A DNA stretch of 64,000 nt from Enoplolaimus lenunculus (Eukaryota; Nematoda; Enoplea; Enoplida; Thoracostomopsidae), in contig JASANG010000998.1 of NCBI GenBank assembly GCA_030248215.1, positions 1 to 64,000 on the forward strand, in the 5' to 3' direction. A program made the translations under genes and the position numbers. Below, piece by piece: positions 38,101-49,400 of this stretch. Position 1 is the first letter of the stretch. Each line of letters starts with the position of its first letter. The notes under the pieces are model-generated. The model was not told the DNA's origin, did not search any database, and saw only the letters and a list, made by a program, of their open reading frames with translations.

Positions 38101-40268
38101 GCCTTCTAAAAAGATTAGTTAACGATAGCCCATGAAGCTTGCGAAATGCCATATATGAAAGTATATATCATCATTCAAATGTCATGGTTCAAATTTCATT
38201 AGCGTATGGAATATTTTTACATAAAACTATGCCATATTAGTTTGCGTACAAAAAACGTGATCTTTATACTCGGATAGCAGAAAAATGGCAGATACAGAAC
38301 TTTTAAGTTTTGTTTTACGAAAAAATAGGTATCATATTTCAAGAACTTTGCCAAGTTTGAACTAAATTAAAGCCGTATTCACACATGCTAATTTTGCAGC
38401 AAAAGCCTGCAACTGTTACTTGCATGTCCAAGTGTAATAATTTAACACCTCTGAAGTTCTCGCAGCTGCAAATAGATAATTCACACAAGAATTCACGCTA
38501 TTCAATAAATTTAATTCACATGTGTGAAAACAGTTGCCAGTCGATTTAATTTATTTATTGCGCATGCATTTTGACTGGCCAATCCAAAAACATGTTGTTA
38601 AGCGCTTCTGGACATTCAAGGAGTGAATTTACTGCACATGCATTTTGACTGGTTAATCCAAAACCATGATGTCAAGCGCTGCTGGATTAATTTAGACATT
38701 TGAATTCATTCAAGAAGCTTGAATTAATTCAGATATCAAAGTTGTTCGATATTTCGCAATCCATGGTGATGGACGTTGGACTAGTTTTATGGTTTTTGAT
38801 CACTAAATAGAAATTGTAGGAATATGAAACCGGATTTCGCGTGAAGCCTTTTCAAACCTGAATGTTTCTTACAGCTGAAACTTGTATGCAAGATTAAGGC
38901 TACAGGAAAATCACTTGCATGAATACACAATTTTATCGTAATGGGCATAGAACTTTTGAAACATAAAATTATACTTATGAACGATAGTTCAATCTAACAT
39001 ACCAATTTTGACGACGACTACTAACAAACAATCCAGAACAGCTGCTTCAAATCCTAACTCAGATATCATATTCGCAACCGCTTCGCTAGATAATAATGAT
39101 GCATCGTGATCAACAGTTGCCGATCTATTGTCTAAGTTAACCTGAACGAAATGCAATCTTGTCAATTACAAATATACCTATGAGTTGAATAGCAGAAAAT
39201 AAAATTTTCGGTTATAACGTGAAACACTGAGCATAGATAACTAGACCATCTGCGAAGAGCACTACATTAAGTACGGTCACGCGCAAGATAATTAGGCATT
39301 AGACAAAAAATCTGCGAGGTTCAACATCAGATGCACCGCTAAACACTTTGTTGCCCAGGGGCCGGAATTTTGACCGGGACCGTGACCAGTACTAGCCGAC
39401 GCCAATGAATACTCTGCAATATTGTTCTTTGTTTTTTTCAAGTTCGTTTATTGCGAGACAAACATGTTTTTATTACAATATGGAACGTTGAGCCGAACTA
39501 AATTTTGCTATTAGATTACATATACTGTAGTGTAAAAATTAATTCAAGTATAATATATACCTAATATAAGCTTTGAATTCTAAAGATTTTGCATGAAAAC
39601 ACAAGATTGTTCTTCAGTGCTTCAAGACGTATATAGGTCAAGTCAAGTAAATAATTCATTAAATAGTTTGCCCTGGCAAATTAAGCGTTGGTCTCGGCCC
39701 GGGACTGTGGCCAGGCTCCAGAGCATTTCCACTATGTGGCAGCTAATTAAATTTAAGGTATCCCATTTTAAACTACCGATGATCACCGATGCCGGTACCG
39801 AATAATCGGCACACTCCTACTTGCTACAAGTAAATTATAACATTTAGGAGCACAGCAGTAAATATAACGAATATGTGTTGAACCGAGGAGAACACCAAAT
39901 CCATATGTTGGAAAATGTAAGCATAAGGGATATACTTCTCTTACATGTGCATATCTTATATAATGCATTGCACTATATGTATGCTTGCCGCGCCGGTAGA
40001 AAACTGTTCACATAAATACAGCGTTCGCTTATGAATCGGAAAGCCGCTAGTTTGAAACCACCAAGTATGCATGCATTTCAAGCGGTTTAGTTAACTAACT
40101 AACGAGCACAAAACAACACAAGCACGAGTCAAACGGTTCCCTTACTGTAACGTCATAAACACCGATTTCCTTGATCAAACTTCTTTCAATCTTTTCAACA
40201 CATGAACGGCACGTCATTCCATCAACTCGAATGTTACATTTTGCGTAGAACGCGTTACCACCGCCCAT
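23534..40268 (-). CDS. cua-1: copper-transporting P1B-type ATPase, five metal-binding domains, complete
   Basis: ATP-driven copper pump of the trans-Golgi and vesicles, orthologous to human ATP7A/B. Exons: 40146-40268, 39003-39141, 37833-38105, 36873-36997, 36575-36644, 36234-36340, 35638-35746, 35152-35312, 34709-34947, 34277-34433, 33631-33864, 33188-33328, 32837-32945, 32400-32524, 31711-31851, 31376-31567, 30194-30376, 28748-28972, 28349-28559, 27982-28124, 27367-27453, 25637-25756, 24869-24986, 24458-24560, 23534-24041. All phases agree: 1380 residues. MTCxSC copper sites start near residues 18, 90, 181, 298 and 373. Then come the TGES actuator motif (exon 13), ACPCALGL in the ion path (about 778), DKTGT with the phosphorylated Asp (about 822), S-D-H-P (about 862), [14 protein letters not shown] (about 1103), [10 protein letters not shown] and MAMSSV of the last spans. 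The tail has VHRGMDD and a Leu-Leu-Leu stretch suited to trafficking. The start follows an in-frame ATG before the first copper site. Confidence 0.95.
28986..29480. mobile_element. GC-rich repeat in copper ATPase intron, one recognisable end
   Basis: Lies in the intron between exons 17 and 18. From 29337 it carries CAGTGGCGGATCCAGATTTT, an end also found inverted at 60150-60188 (GGATCCGCCTCTGCCCCTG). The rest (29030-29330) is unusually GC-rich for an intron here and matches nothing I know. Confidence 0.4.
30844..31349. mobile_element. G-run element with TACTGGCTTCTCCACAG terminal inverted repeats
   Basis: Perfect 17-base ends (TACTGGCTTCTCCACAG and its reverse complement), flanked by TTATAT and TTATAA. 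The interior is full of plus-strand runs of four to seven G (more than a dozen, in CTGGGGGG/CCGGGGGG contexts). It sits in a copper ATPase intron and ends 27 bases from the coding end of the exon at 31376. Confidence 0.75.
35053..35121. repeat. (ATA)n microsatellite in copper ATPase intron
   Basis: Uninterrupted AAT/ATA triplets, beginning about 30 bases downstream of the donor of the exon ending at 35152. Confidence 0.9.
35855..36010. mobile_element. CAGCGTAGCTGG short TIR element
   Basis: Relative of the element at 22637: similar ends (CAGCGTAGCTGG / CATGGTTACGCC inverted) and shared interior TTTATAGAACG. Inserted in the copper ATPase intron between exons 6 and 7. Confidence 0.5.
37134..37562. 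mobile_element. hAT-like MITE, GCCGAT family (family B, copy 3)
   Basis: CAGGGATCTGCTGATTAATC to AGCACATTCCTAG, alignable with 17556 along its length. In the intron between copper ATPase exons 3 and 4. Confidence 0.65.
38369..38920. mobile_element. TTAA-type element (family H, copy 2), diverged
   Basis: TTAAAGCCGTATTCACACATG at the left matches the family start at 16337. The interior has TGCAACTG, CAGCTGCAA, and a duplicated stretch GCGCATGCATTTTGACTGG. The right end near 38900 is not sharp. Intron 2 of the copper ATPase. Confidence 0.45.
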
Positions 40269-40746
40269 TTTCAATGATTATATGAACATAAATGTTTAAA
40301 TAAAAGTTTTGGCAGCATTCGCTTCTACTAAATAAAGCAAAGACCAGCACAGCCCATAATTATCTGGAGTCGCAAATCTTGCACAAATAAGCCCTATCTC
40401 CCTTGTAAGCATGTGAGACATGAGACATGCTTGTTTATTATGTGCATATGCAATAGGTTAAAAAAGCTTTTTCCAGCTGAATAATAAATGTCTGATGGGC
40501 TTCAACTTGCGTTGTACGTCACGCCAGTACTCACCCTCGCCTTCCATTGTCCTAGCTATATCTTTCCCATGCATTCGTGTTGTCTTCCAATTTCGAGCAT
40601 GAAAGGCCATATCATTTATGTTGCATTTAGTGCATATTTATTGCATGTTTTCCGCTTCCAAACCTAAATTTCTGGCCAAGTTCCACGCGCTTAATACTAT
40701 GCTTCAAACTTCATGGTGCTCATTTCTTTCTATTTTGTATCTTCTT

Positions 40747-40830
40747 TTGTGAGATGCGGATGCATGAAGGAAAAATAATATTGCATGCTGATGCTGCACA
40801 TCGGTTAAATACTGATGACTATGAATCCGA
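40747..40830 (+). pseudogene. MULE-type transposase relic (catalytic-Asp segment)
   Basis: Reads C-E-M-R-M-H-E-G-K-I-I-L-H-A-D-A-A-H-R-L-N-T-D-D-Y on the plus strand. The block H-A-D-A-(A/T)-(Y/H)-(R/K)-L-N resembles the HADATYKLN motif around the first catalytic Asp of animal Mutator-like transposases. A second copy is at 54359. No further domains found around it. Confidence 0.45.
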
Positions 40831-41029
40831 ACACTATTATGATTGAAAAAATTGGTACGTCGTACCCGGATTGGATAAACTATCCGGTTACACCATGTAA
40901 GTAACTTAAATGGCAAGTGATTATCAAATGATATGCTTAACGTATTTTACACTTTTTACAGTTTCTAAAACTCTAAAGTATCTGTATAATCAAAGGTTTG
41001 ACTATGGCTCTTTATCAAGGACTTGCAGA

Positions 41030-42800
41030 TCTTCGCCTTCCATGATCACGCCGTCCACGGTCCTGCTTTTATGCGACCTTTGTAGTAGTAAACCGCCTTG
41101 CACGCTTCTGCCACGATCGTCGCAACGCCTCTCACGTCCCTAAAAATCGTGGATCTCTTGGCGATCCCCACGTCCGGAACGATCACGCATGGTCGTCTTC
41201 CGGATTTTGCTTACCTTGTGGCACCGCATACTTACTGCACGGCACTACGGAACGACTCGACTGAGCCACCACGTTCTTTAATACGCGCTGCGACCTTGCC
41301 CATGTTTTTAATTCACTTTTCGCGAACTTCTGGAGACCTCGTGTTTCTGCCGACTTTTGAATCGGAAAATTTCCTCTAAAATTACGCATGGGTCATCCAC
41401 GAAATAGTACGCGCACTACTGTAAAAAATTGTATAGGTCTGGGTAAAAGGACCTATGTCATTTTCAGGAACAATTCCGGAATGACGTTATATTTAGAACT
41501 AGTCTTTTTGCAGAGTCCAAGGACAACGCAGATATCCTGGTTGCAGGGTCTCCAATGTCGGTACGGCCACAGTACAGAGTCCATTATGTCCTTACACTAT
41601 AACGAGACACTGTTCGAAGGGACTATTGTTGCACATTTGCACATTTGTTTTACCAGAAGCTAAGTACAAAAAATTAAAAATTATTCCACAGAAACAATGT
41701 TGTAGCGAGAGTCTGCGTTTTGTCAGTAGTCTCTACTCCCTACTGAGGAACTCTGTTTTGTTCCAAATCCTTGGAACACTGTCAGCACCAAACCGGTTAT
41801 CTAGGGAGTGTGTTGTCATCAAGCTCTAATCATAGGATCGTTTTTTGACACTGGTCCTAAGGGGGTGGGTGAACAATTTTTTACAACTATGCGCGCATTA
41901 TTACGTGGATGACCCATAAAATGCAAAAATTCGTCATTGTGCGAATAAACACGCCGCTCTTAGAACAGATGTTCGCTCGGCGCATCGTGTCTGAACGAAT
42001 TGTTATACTGATCGCCTGCCTCACGAATTGCAGTGCGGTCAGCATCCGTTAACTGACGCAGTGTACGTTTGCGCAGCCAGCTGGCCCGGACCGTTAACTC
42101 GCCAAGTAACTGCGTCGTATGTGCATCACCTGGCGTTGTCATCTGCGCGTCCATGTACGCTACGTTGTCATATTAAACGTCGTCACGCAAGTCCCAAAAG
42201 ACTTCGTCGCTGTCGGATTCCTGTATAACAGCTTCACGTTTGCAAAGAGAGCGTTTAACGCGAAGTAAATCATGCTGTTGCCGAAGCAACGCGCAACCAA
42301 TTGGCAGAAACGCGGCACGCGGTACCAGCGCAAATGCCCATCTGTGCCACGGAATTCGGCGCACTACCCAATCACGTACATCCATTACAATCCAACGAAT
42401 AATATCGTCGTACTCCTGCGCCGTCACGTAAAGGTATTCGGTTGAACAATCCGTAGCGCACCCATCGCTCCACAAAGTCGAGGAAAACTGTGAGTGACGT
42501 ATTCATGTGCAGTCAAAATCGATATAAAGTTTACGAACTCGTATGTCCACGTCCAACGTATGTCCGCCAACTGCACATCCGCCAGTGGACCTTGCGAATG
42601 GGCACCCGTTCATTGATGTTGAAATAATACGCATGAAGTCGATGCTCGTAACAGACTGCACGCTAATCGACATCACTACCAGCGTAGACTCAGTCACGCT
42701 TGGCGCTACCGCCCCTGAACTTGACACAGAAGTACCAGAAGCCGAGTTGGCCGCGCTCGACCCTTCTTTTTTTCTAACTGCCTATATATTACCCGCACTA
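41030..42800 (-). other. unidentified GC-rich coding-like relic, split by a TIR element
   Basis: Clearly more GC-rich than its surroundings. The minus strand has codon-like stretches, the longest open at 42173-42475 (100 residues, aromatic- and Arg-rich) and 41960-42154 (64 residues). I recognise no family. It could be an old transposon or virus-like element; it looks broken in several places. The element at 41388-41917 has inserted into it. Confidence 0.35.
41388..41917. mobile_element. DNA element with GGGTCATCCACG terminal inverted repeats
   Basis: ATGGGTCATCCACGAAATAG at the left; the right end in reverse complement reads ATGGGTCATCCACGTAATAA, followed on both sides by a matching GCGCGCA and TTGTAAAAAATTGT. 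530 bp, no transposase recognised, superfamily not assigned. Confidence 0.65.
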
Positions 42801-43206
42801 CCTCGCGCAACTCGTCGATTACTTTTGTCACAATTTTCAAGAAAAAAGTTTTCGAAATTTCGCACAAAATTAGAGTAAAACGAAACGAAACAACTTAAAA
42901 ACATATTGCAGATATTGGCTAAAATTAACTATTAATTAACCATCATTTTTACTACCTAATTTCGCCTCGCCTCCGACTCCGGCAAGTTTCGTTGAGTTCC
43001 GGCTCCAATGTTTTCCACCTCCGGTTGCACTCTGCTAGGTTTCTAAAACCTAAACGTGTGTTCACATAAAAACTGTACTACATATTTGTGTACTACTGTG
43101 AGGGTGCGCCTGATAAATCGGGTATCGGCAATAATTGGCACATTTCGTGAGTAATGGCATAGGTTTGGCATCGGCAAAATTTTATAATCGACACATCACT
43201 ATTCTT

Positions 43207-44345
43207 TACTTGAGTTTGAGAAAAATGGCGAATAGTTCAAACTTTCAGTATTCAGATATAAGAAATTATCTCATTAATCAGGTGTATCCGGCAGATATTA
43301 ACAAAGTCGCAAAACGCAACCTGCTGCTCAGAACCAACCAATTCACACTGAACACGCAAGGTCGGTTGATTTTTAACGAAAAATTGGTGATTGAAGATGA
43401 AACAGAAAAGCAACGCATACTAAAGGAGGTTCATGGTATATACTGCTCATCCAGGTTTTAACAAGGCAATAAAGTTTGTCTCAACGTTGCGCCGCCACTG
43501 GTTATTTTTCAAAATTAATGAAAACGGGGCCGATTAAACAAAAAAACGCCGAATCTGTAGCACGATTCCTACATAAACTGTATTGCAGGTATGGAGTCGG
43601 CCAAGGTCATAATATCCGACCAAGGTGGCGAGTTTGTTAACCAGACTAACAATTTTTTGTCTGCTGTTCGGGACGTTGAGCATAGAGTGACTTCATCATG
43701 GCAGCCGCAGGCAAATGGACTTCAAGAGCGGAGAAATCAGACAGATGAGAAGCGGTTGATGTAAACGTGCAAAGGAAGACAAAAAATGTGGGAACTTAGA
43801 TGATAATGCGGTTGTCTTTGCATGGCGAACGACGGTTGATCGCTCCACTGGTCACAGTCCATATCGCGTTGTTTTTAATACCGATTCGATCCGATTTCAC
43901 CCAGCCAGTTTCGCAGTGTCCACTTATAGGAGATTGGTTCTCCGCTAAAAATGAGGAACGCAGTTGAGAATAGTCGAAAAGATATGTTTTGAAAAGATGA
44001 AATCAAACGAAGACAAGGCACATTTCAAAACGAAGCAGGATTATGACAAAAAACATCAACAAAAACACAGATTGAAGTGCGGGATATGAAGTGCTGACTG
44101 AGGAAATTCTCAGAAAAGTCACAAGTTGCGTGCCAGTTAAGCCAACCGCTTCGTACGCTGTCAAAACTATTAGCAAGATTAGAAACTGCCAACTACAAAC
44201 GTCGTTTGACAAATCTTTAAATCAACGGCCGAATACCAAGCGATTAAAGAAGAGTACAACAGACGAAAAAGTCAGCTCTGTTTTACCTACACCTATCAAG
44301 TGGAGAAATGAAGAGCGTTGTAAAATCATAAAATTCGTGCACAGT
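43207..44345 (+). mobile_element. fossil element with Gypsy/Ginger-type integrase
   Basis: Plus-strand remains of a zinc-binding N-terminal integrase region (43225-43440) and of a DDE integrase core (about 43590-43900: ISDQGGEFVN, then a QANGLQER block in the place of the usual PQTNG..ER). A retrovirus-like or Ginger-type element fits both. No reverse transcriptase, capsid or terminal repeats found. It is broken in many places and looks old. Confidence 0.6.
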
Positions 44346-44650
44346 TGACAATTATTTCGCTATTTTAAGCGAATCGATGGACTATTCAAGCGTGTCGTTT
44401 CTAGTGCGACTGCAACAATCAGATCATCAATCAGACCGTTGCTCTGAATCATGTACTTCCGCTTGATTCAGGAAAAGACACTTGGGTAGATTTTTAATCG
44501 ATTCAAACGTGCAAGTCTTCGACAACTGGTATTGTCAATTTGTTTGGCTTGAATTCTTATGGTTACCCAGAGGGGGTATTGTTCAGAAATTATTTTACGC
44601 GTGAGCCGCGCAGACTTTGATTTGTGTAAGTAAAATCCTGATCCTGTAAA

Positions 44651-45030
44651 GGTACCAACGATATTTATTTGGCCTCTCCAGAGGGTACCCCCCGTAATTC
44701 GGTTACGGACTGTTTTAACCCGCCCCCCACCGCCCTTCATTACTGATATATATCCGGTATTGCAACTCTGTGTTGAACTAAACGTTTGTCTTGTATCAAA
44801 AACTTGAGTGAAAATGCAAGAGGAATGTACTTTCAAAACTTAAGTATATGCTTTAAAATTTCGAACTCAACTTTACTTGGTCCAGGAGTCTTTATGCGCT
44901 ACAATTAGGGATGGACATTTATGGACTCTAATTAGGGTTTAGGGACTCTATCCGCTTGCGAACTCTTATTAAGGACACGGACTCCTATTGATTGAGACTC
45001 AAAATGGGGACCCCCCCCCTTATTCAGACC
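44651..45030. mobile_element. family F MITE, copy 3, diverged
   Basis: Aligns with 12469-12877 from GGCCTCTCCAGAGGGTACCC to GGGGACCCCCCCC. The outer ends are degraded. Confidence 0.6.
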
Positions 45031-45482
45031 ACTTACGTGATATTGGTCTACTTTTGTGTGGAACGAACATATTAAATAAGATCTGAAAAAACTGTTGCTA
45101 CTGGGCTGAACTAAAAATCTTGTTGAATTTTCACAATAAATTTCAAGAAATTTTGGTGACTAACTACATGGAATTGACGTGGAGTCGTATTTTATTTTGG
45201 GGTGACAGTGGTACATGTTAATTTTGCATCAAAGCTGTTTATTAGGTTACCGGCAGTATTAGAAGGTGTTCCTTGGAGTGCCGACCGTAAATGCTGTACC
45301 GTTACAAACATCCAAACATGTTTGAAACTTTATACTTAAGTATCAATTTTCCATTTCATTTGGATCACTATACATTTCCTTTATTTCTACCATCCATTTA
45401 CACCCTGCCCGTTGCTGATTGGTTACAGCAAATTGAATATTAGTTGAATTTTTATTTTAGCCAATGTATAAAGATCAGGAGA

Positions 45483-45557
45483 AAAAAACACCCCAAAAAA
45501 AACAAAAAAAAAAAAACACCAAAACAAAAAAAAAAAAAAAAAAAAAAAAACACAAAC

Positions 45558-45595
<38 letters not shown>

Positions 45596-45611
45596 AAAAA
45601 AAAAAAAAAAT
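45483..45611. repeat. A-rich low-complexity tract with C interruptions
   Basis: About 130 bases of nearly pure A with scattered single C, CC or CAC. Could be a retroposon tail or a replication-slippage or assembly product; no retroposon body is visible to the left. Confidence 0.8.
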
Positions 45612-45905
45612 ACATGGGCCATTATAATTTGATATACTACACAGAATCCCACCCCCGTCACCAGCGAAACTCCAGGGACCGCCATTTCGTTTCGCATATT
45701 GCAGGAAGTATAAAAAATTTTCAAGACAGGAGCATATTGGTATCCGCGGATAATGGACTTTAATATTTTTCAAGTTTAATATGTTTTCCACGGCGTATAA
45801 CTCAAGCCAAAAACACAAAAGAAACAAAATATTCATTTTACAACCCTCAGCATTTTAAAGAAGCGTACAAAATTAAATAAGAACACTGCTAAAATAGGTC
45901 ACATG

Positions 45906-46283
45906 CAGGGTGCACCGGAATTACAATTTACCGGAACCGGAATTTGAAAATTTTACCGGAACCGGAAAGTGAAAAATGCATTTCACCAAAAATTTCATTT
46001 TAATCTTATTTTTTGCTCTATTATTTGTGAAATAACCTTAGTCGAACATAGGTATTTATTTTATTTGTTGTATTTTAGATTTTCGTCGTCGACTGAAGTG
46101 AAATCCACCATCAATGGCTTATATTCGGAATACAAGTGGCTTTCTAAAGAGATTCTTAAAGATTAGCAAAGTTAAAAAAACGGCCAAATTATAACACCGG
46201 AATTTTTAAATCCGGTAAAAATTTACCGAAACCGGAACCGGAAGGTGAAAAAATGCCGGAACCGGAATTCCGGTTGCACCCTG
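45906..46283. mobile_element. hAT-like MITE with perfect 8-base target duplication (family E, copy 2)
   Basis: CAGGGTGCACCGGAATTAC to CCGGTTGCACCCTG, flanked on both sides by GTCACATG (45898-45905, 46284-46291). Arrays of ACCGGAACCGGAA sit inside both ends. 378 bp. Confidence 0.85.
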
Positions 46284-46390
46284 GTCACATGGTCGAATTA
46301 TTTAAAATACTGTGCTAGACAGACTTTTGGACGAAATTTGTTTGACAATCCGGTTACGGTTCAAGCTAAAAATTATCTATTTTATATTTC

Positions 46391-46396
46391 TTTATT
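46391..46396 (-). terminator. poly(A) signal of the AIFM1 gene
   Basis: AATAAA on the minus strand, 93 bases beyond the AIFM1 stop codon at 46490. Confidence 0.5.
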
Positions 46397-46489
46397 TTGG
46401 AGAAACAACAATGTCTGACTGACACACTAGCTAGCCTATCCTAGTTCAATATCACAAAAAATGACTTCAGATTCAATACTGTTCGGCCA

Positions 46490-49400
46490 TTAACTTTCAG
46501 CATCTACGTTTGAGCCGTGTAAATTGAACAGTTTTGCAACTTCGTTAAAATCGTCGTATTCTTTGCCTTCTTTTATTATCTACAACATACATAATTCTCG
46601 GAGATGCACTACTTCTAAGCAACACACATTATGAAAAGCGATACTGGGTGTGTCAACAAGATGTAAAGCATGCTGGCAAACACACTGTATTCATTGACGC
46701 GTTGCTATAAAACTTAAAGTTGCGATGAACAATGTCAAAATTATGCTGCACTGCATACGCTGTGCTCAATTTTCCTGCTTCAGTTTTCAGTTGTTTTAGA
46801 GCTAACATAACCATTTTATGTCGAAAATTCAGTTAATTCTAACAGGATATCGAACATGTGTTAGGCATCGATTGTTTCACAAATTATAACATAACTTACC
46901 TTTCTCGCAATAGGCATGCGATTAAAGACGTTCCAAAGAACAATCCCAACGATGGATTTGCCTCTCAGATAAAATATAACGCCTTTGCCGTAGTCTTCTC
47001 CAGACTTCGGGGCAGTTGCAGTAGGACCGGTAGAAGTGAAAACAGCAGCCTGAAACACGCAATGCGAATACGCTAATAAGTCGCAATTGCAAACAAATTT
47101 TAATTAAGTTGCTATCTTTTCAACCTCTTGAATTTGCACAAATATACAGATTATTCATCAAAACTTAATTTAACACAAAAGAAAAATACTCTGCCGATCA
47201 ATACTAAAACACCGTTAAAGTTAACACCATTATGATAAAAAAATATTTTGCTCGAATTACAAAAATCGTTTGAAACGATTCCATTATTATCCTATGCTTC
47301 TACTCCTAACATACATATCAGTGAAATTTTCAAAATCGTTAAACTTTGAATCAAATTTGAATGGAAACTCACCGCTTCGGACTCAGAGCGAACAGCTTCA
47401 CCGGTGGCAGTGACTATCGCTTTTGGACTGTCTTCAGAGGACGCCTTAGCAAACACGCCAACAGTTGGCAAAGATGAGTCAACAATACCGATTGCTTCAT
47501 AACCAACATCAGGACCAAGATCCGACCTGTGTATTATATAACGAAATAAACAAAAGTGATTCATAGTCAACACATCCATAGCATCAAAAATTGCAGTATA
47601 CTTAAAGGTAACTCGGCTACTTTAATTTATATGTGTACCGCATTAAAAAGTGATACATTAGTATCACGGCAAAATGTTGAAAATCAATAAACCCAACAAA
47701 AAACCAATTTAACCAAATAATATCGACATCGGGGAACCTGCTATAAATCTTCAAAATTAAATATTTAGCAGGTCTCAATCGGATACCCATAAATACCGGA
47801 AAGGATTATATACGTGCATATTTTAACAAAAAGTTACACTTAATCATGCTAACTTACCGTTAATTGCTACAATGTTATAATTTTGTTTCTAAAAGAGTGT
47901 TAGTATTAATTAGTTTTCTTGCAGGACTCATTTTGTCGTTCCTAAAAATTCAGAGAGGAATATCTTGATTTTCGTCATAAATAACAGTGTACCACAGAGC
48001 TATGTTATACTTTTTATATGTTATACTTTTTAGCAACAAATATCAGGCAATGCAAAACGCCGCAGCCGTATGTCGATTTTATGCCAAAAGCCGGGCATCC
48101 GGTTGTATCTTGTTTTTTAACAATAAAAAGAATAACAAACCAAAACATAGACTGATGCCAATACGGCTTTCCAGGGCCAGCCATGTTTTCACCTGCAAGC
48201 CGACCGCTAACCACAGCATGATCGTGATGTTCGACGCGACGTCTTCCAAGTTTAACGTCGTAAAAGCTGCAGCAATCGCCAGCCTGCAGGTCAAACAAAC
48301 ACCATTAAGACAGACTTGTTTATCTTTGTTATTACAAATTGGGTCCACAATATAAAAATGAGTTTAAACTCAAAATGAACTAGTTTGCCTAGCATAAATA
48401 AAACAAGCCAAATTTTGGTAAACGCAGTTGCCAAGAGCTACGTTTTTCACTTTAAAAGATAAAAAAACTTACAACCCATATATCAGAGCGCGCTCGTAAT
48501 TCTGCGTCAACACGATAGCCGCCAAATTCTGCATCGACTTCAAGTCCTGACTGTTTTGCTAAATCAACGTTAGGTTCAATACCAACAGCTACAACCACGT
48601 GATCAGTTGAAATCTTTAAAATAGAGTATGCGATAAAATGACTTCAGTGTCTAAAAGACTGTGTTTTATGTTACTCTCCGAATTTGCATGTTTCTACTCA
48701 ACTCCACAAGAATTAAAAGTTCATCAAATTCGCCTATATTCCAATAAAAACCACTAGATGGAGTTAGTCGCCAACGTCAACTACATGACTGAAAATAGCA
48801 CATGACTGAAAATAGCATACCGTTTCTCCGGAGTCTAAGTTCAACTTCACTTGACCCTCTTTGAACTCGGCTGATTTCACAACGCTATTTGTCATTACGT
48901 TAACTCCTTCTAAAATTAAATTTACAAACATGAAACATATTCTATTGATGATGACACAAACCAGATACAATCAATGACACTAAATAAAACAAGCACACAA
49001 CAACAATCTAAACATGTTGCTCCTGAGTCGTGTTAAAAATTCGACAACTATATTGTCGCTCAGACACTGTTTTCTGCTCGTTTACTCAAAAAATGCATTT
49101 TCCACAGCCAAAAAAGTGGCTCGTAAATATTAAAACAGCGTCGACAGAATTTCATTAAAACATAGATTTCGTTCGTGAAAATCACTGCCTTGCCGTATTA
49201 CCTTTTCTTACTTTGTCTGCAGTCCATGTACTCAAATAATCGGGTAAAACTCGACCCATATTTCCTAAAACCGCCATTAACAAAGAAAATAAAACTAAAA
49301 CTCTATACGGTTCAAAGATTCAAAGCATAACCGTTTCAAATCAACCATAGCACTTTTATAGTACTACATTCGAAATGTGCTACTGTTCCAAGTAAATCAA

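Larger units (their letters stand above)
40269..46489. other. intergenic region of transposon relics
   Basis: Lies between the 5' end of the copper ATPase gene and the 3' end of AIFM1. No host exon recognised. A shortened GCCGAT-family copy is at 43109-43198, and hAT-like ends at 42825-43040 (CCGGTTGCACTCTG) and 45300-45411 (TTTACACCCTG). Confidence 0.5.

Noticed and set aside
39356-39725. GC-rich pair of segments (CAGGGGCCGG.. and GGCCCGGGACTGTGGCC) in a copper ATPase intron, perhaps element ends
   Set aside because: The two ends do not align well as inverted repeats and no target duplication is visible.
45423-45836. Long poly-Phe or poly-Lys frames
   Set aside because: Product of the A-rich tract; no coding signal outside it.
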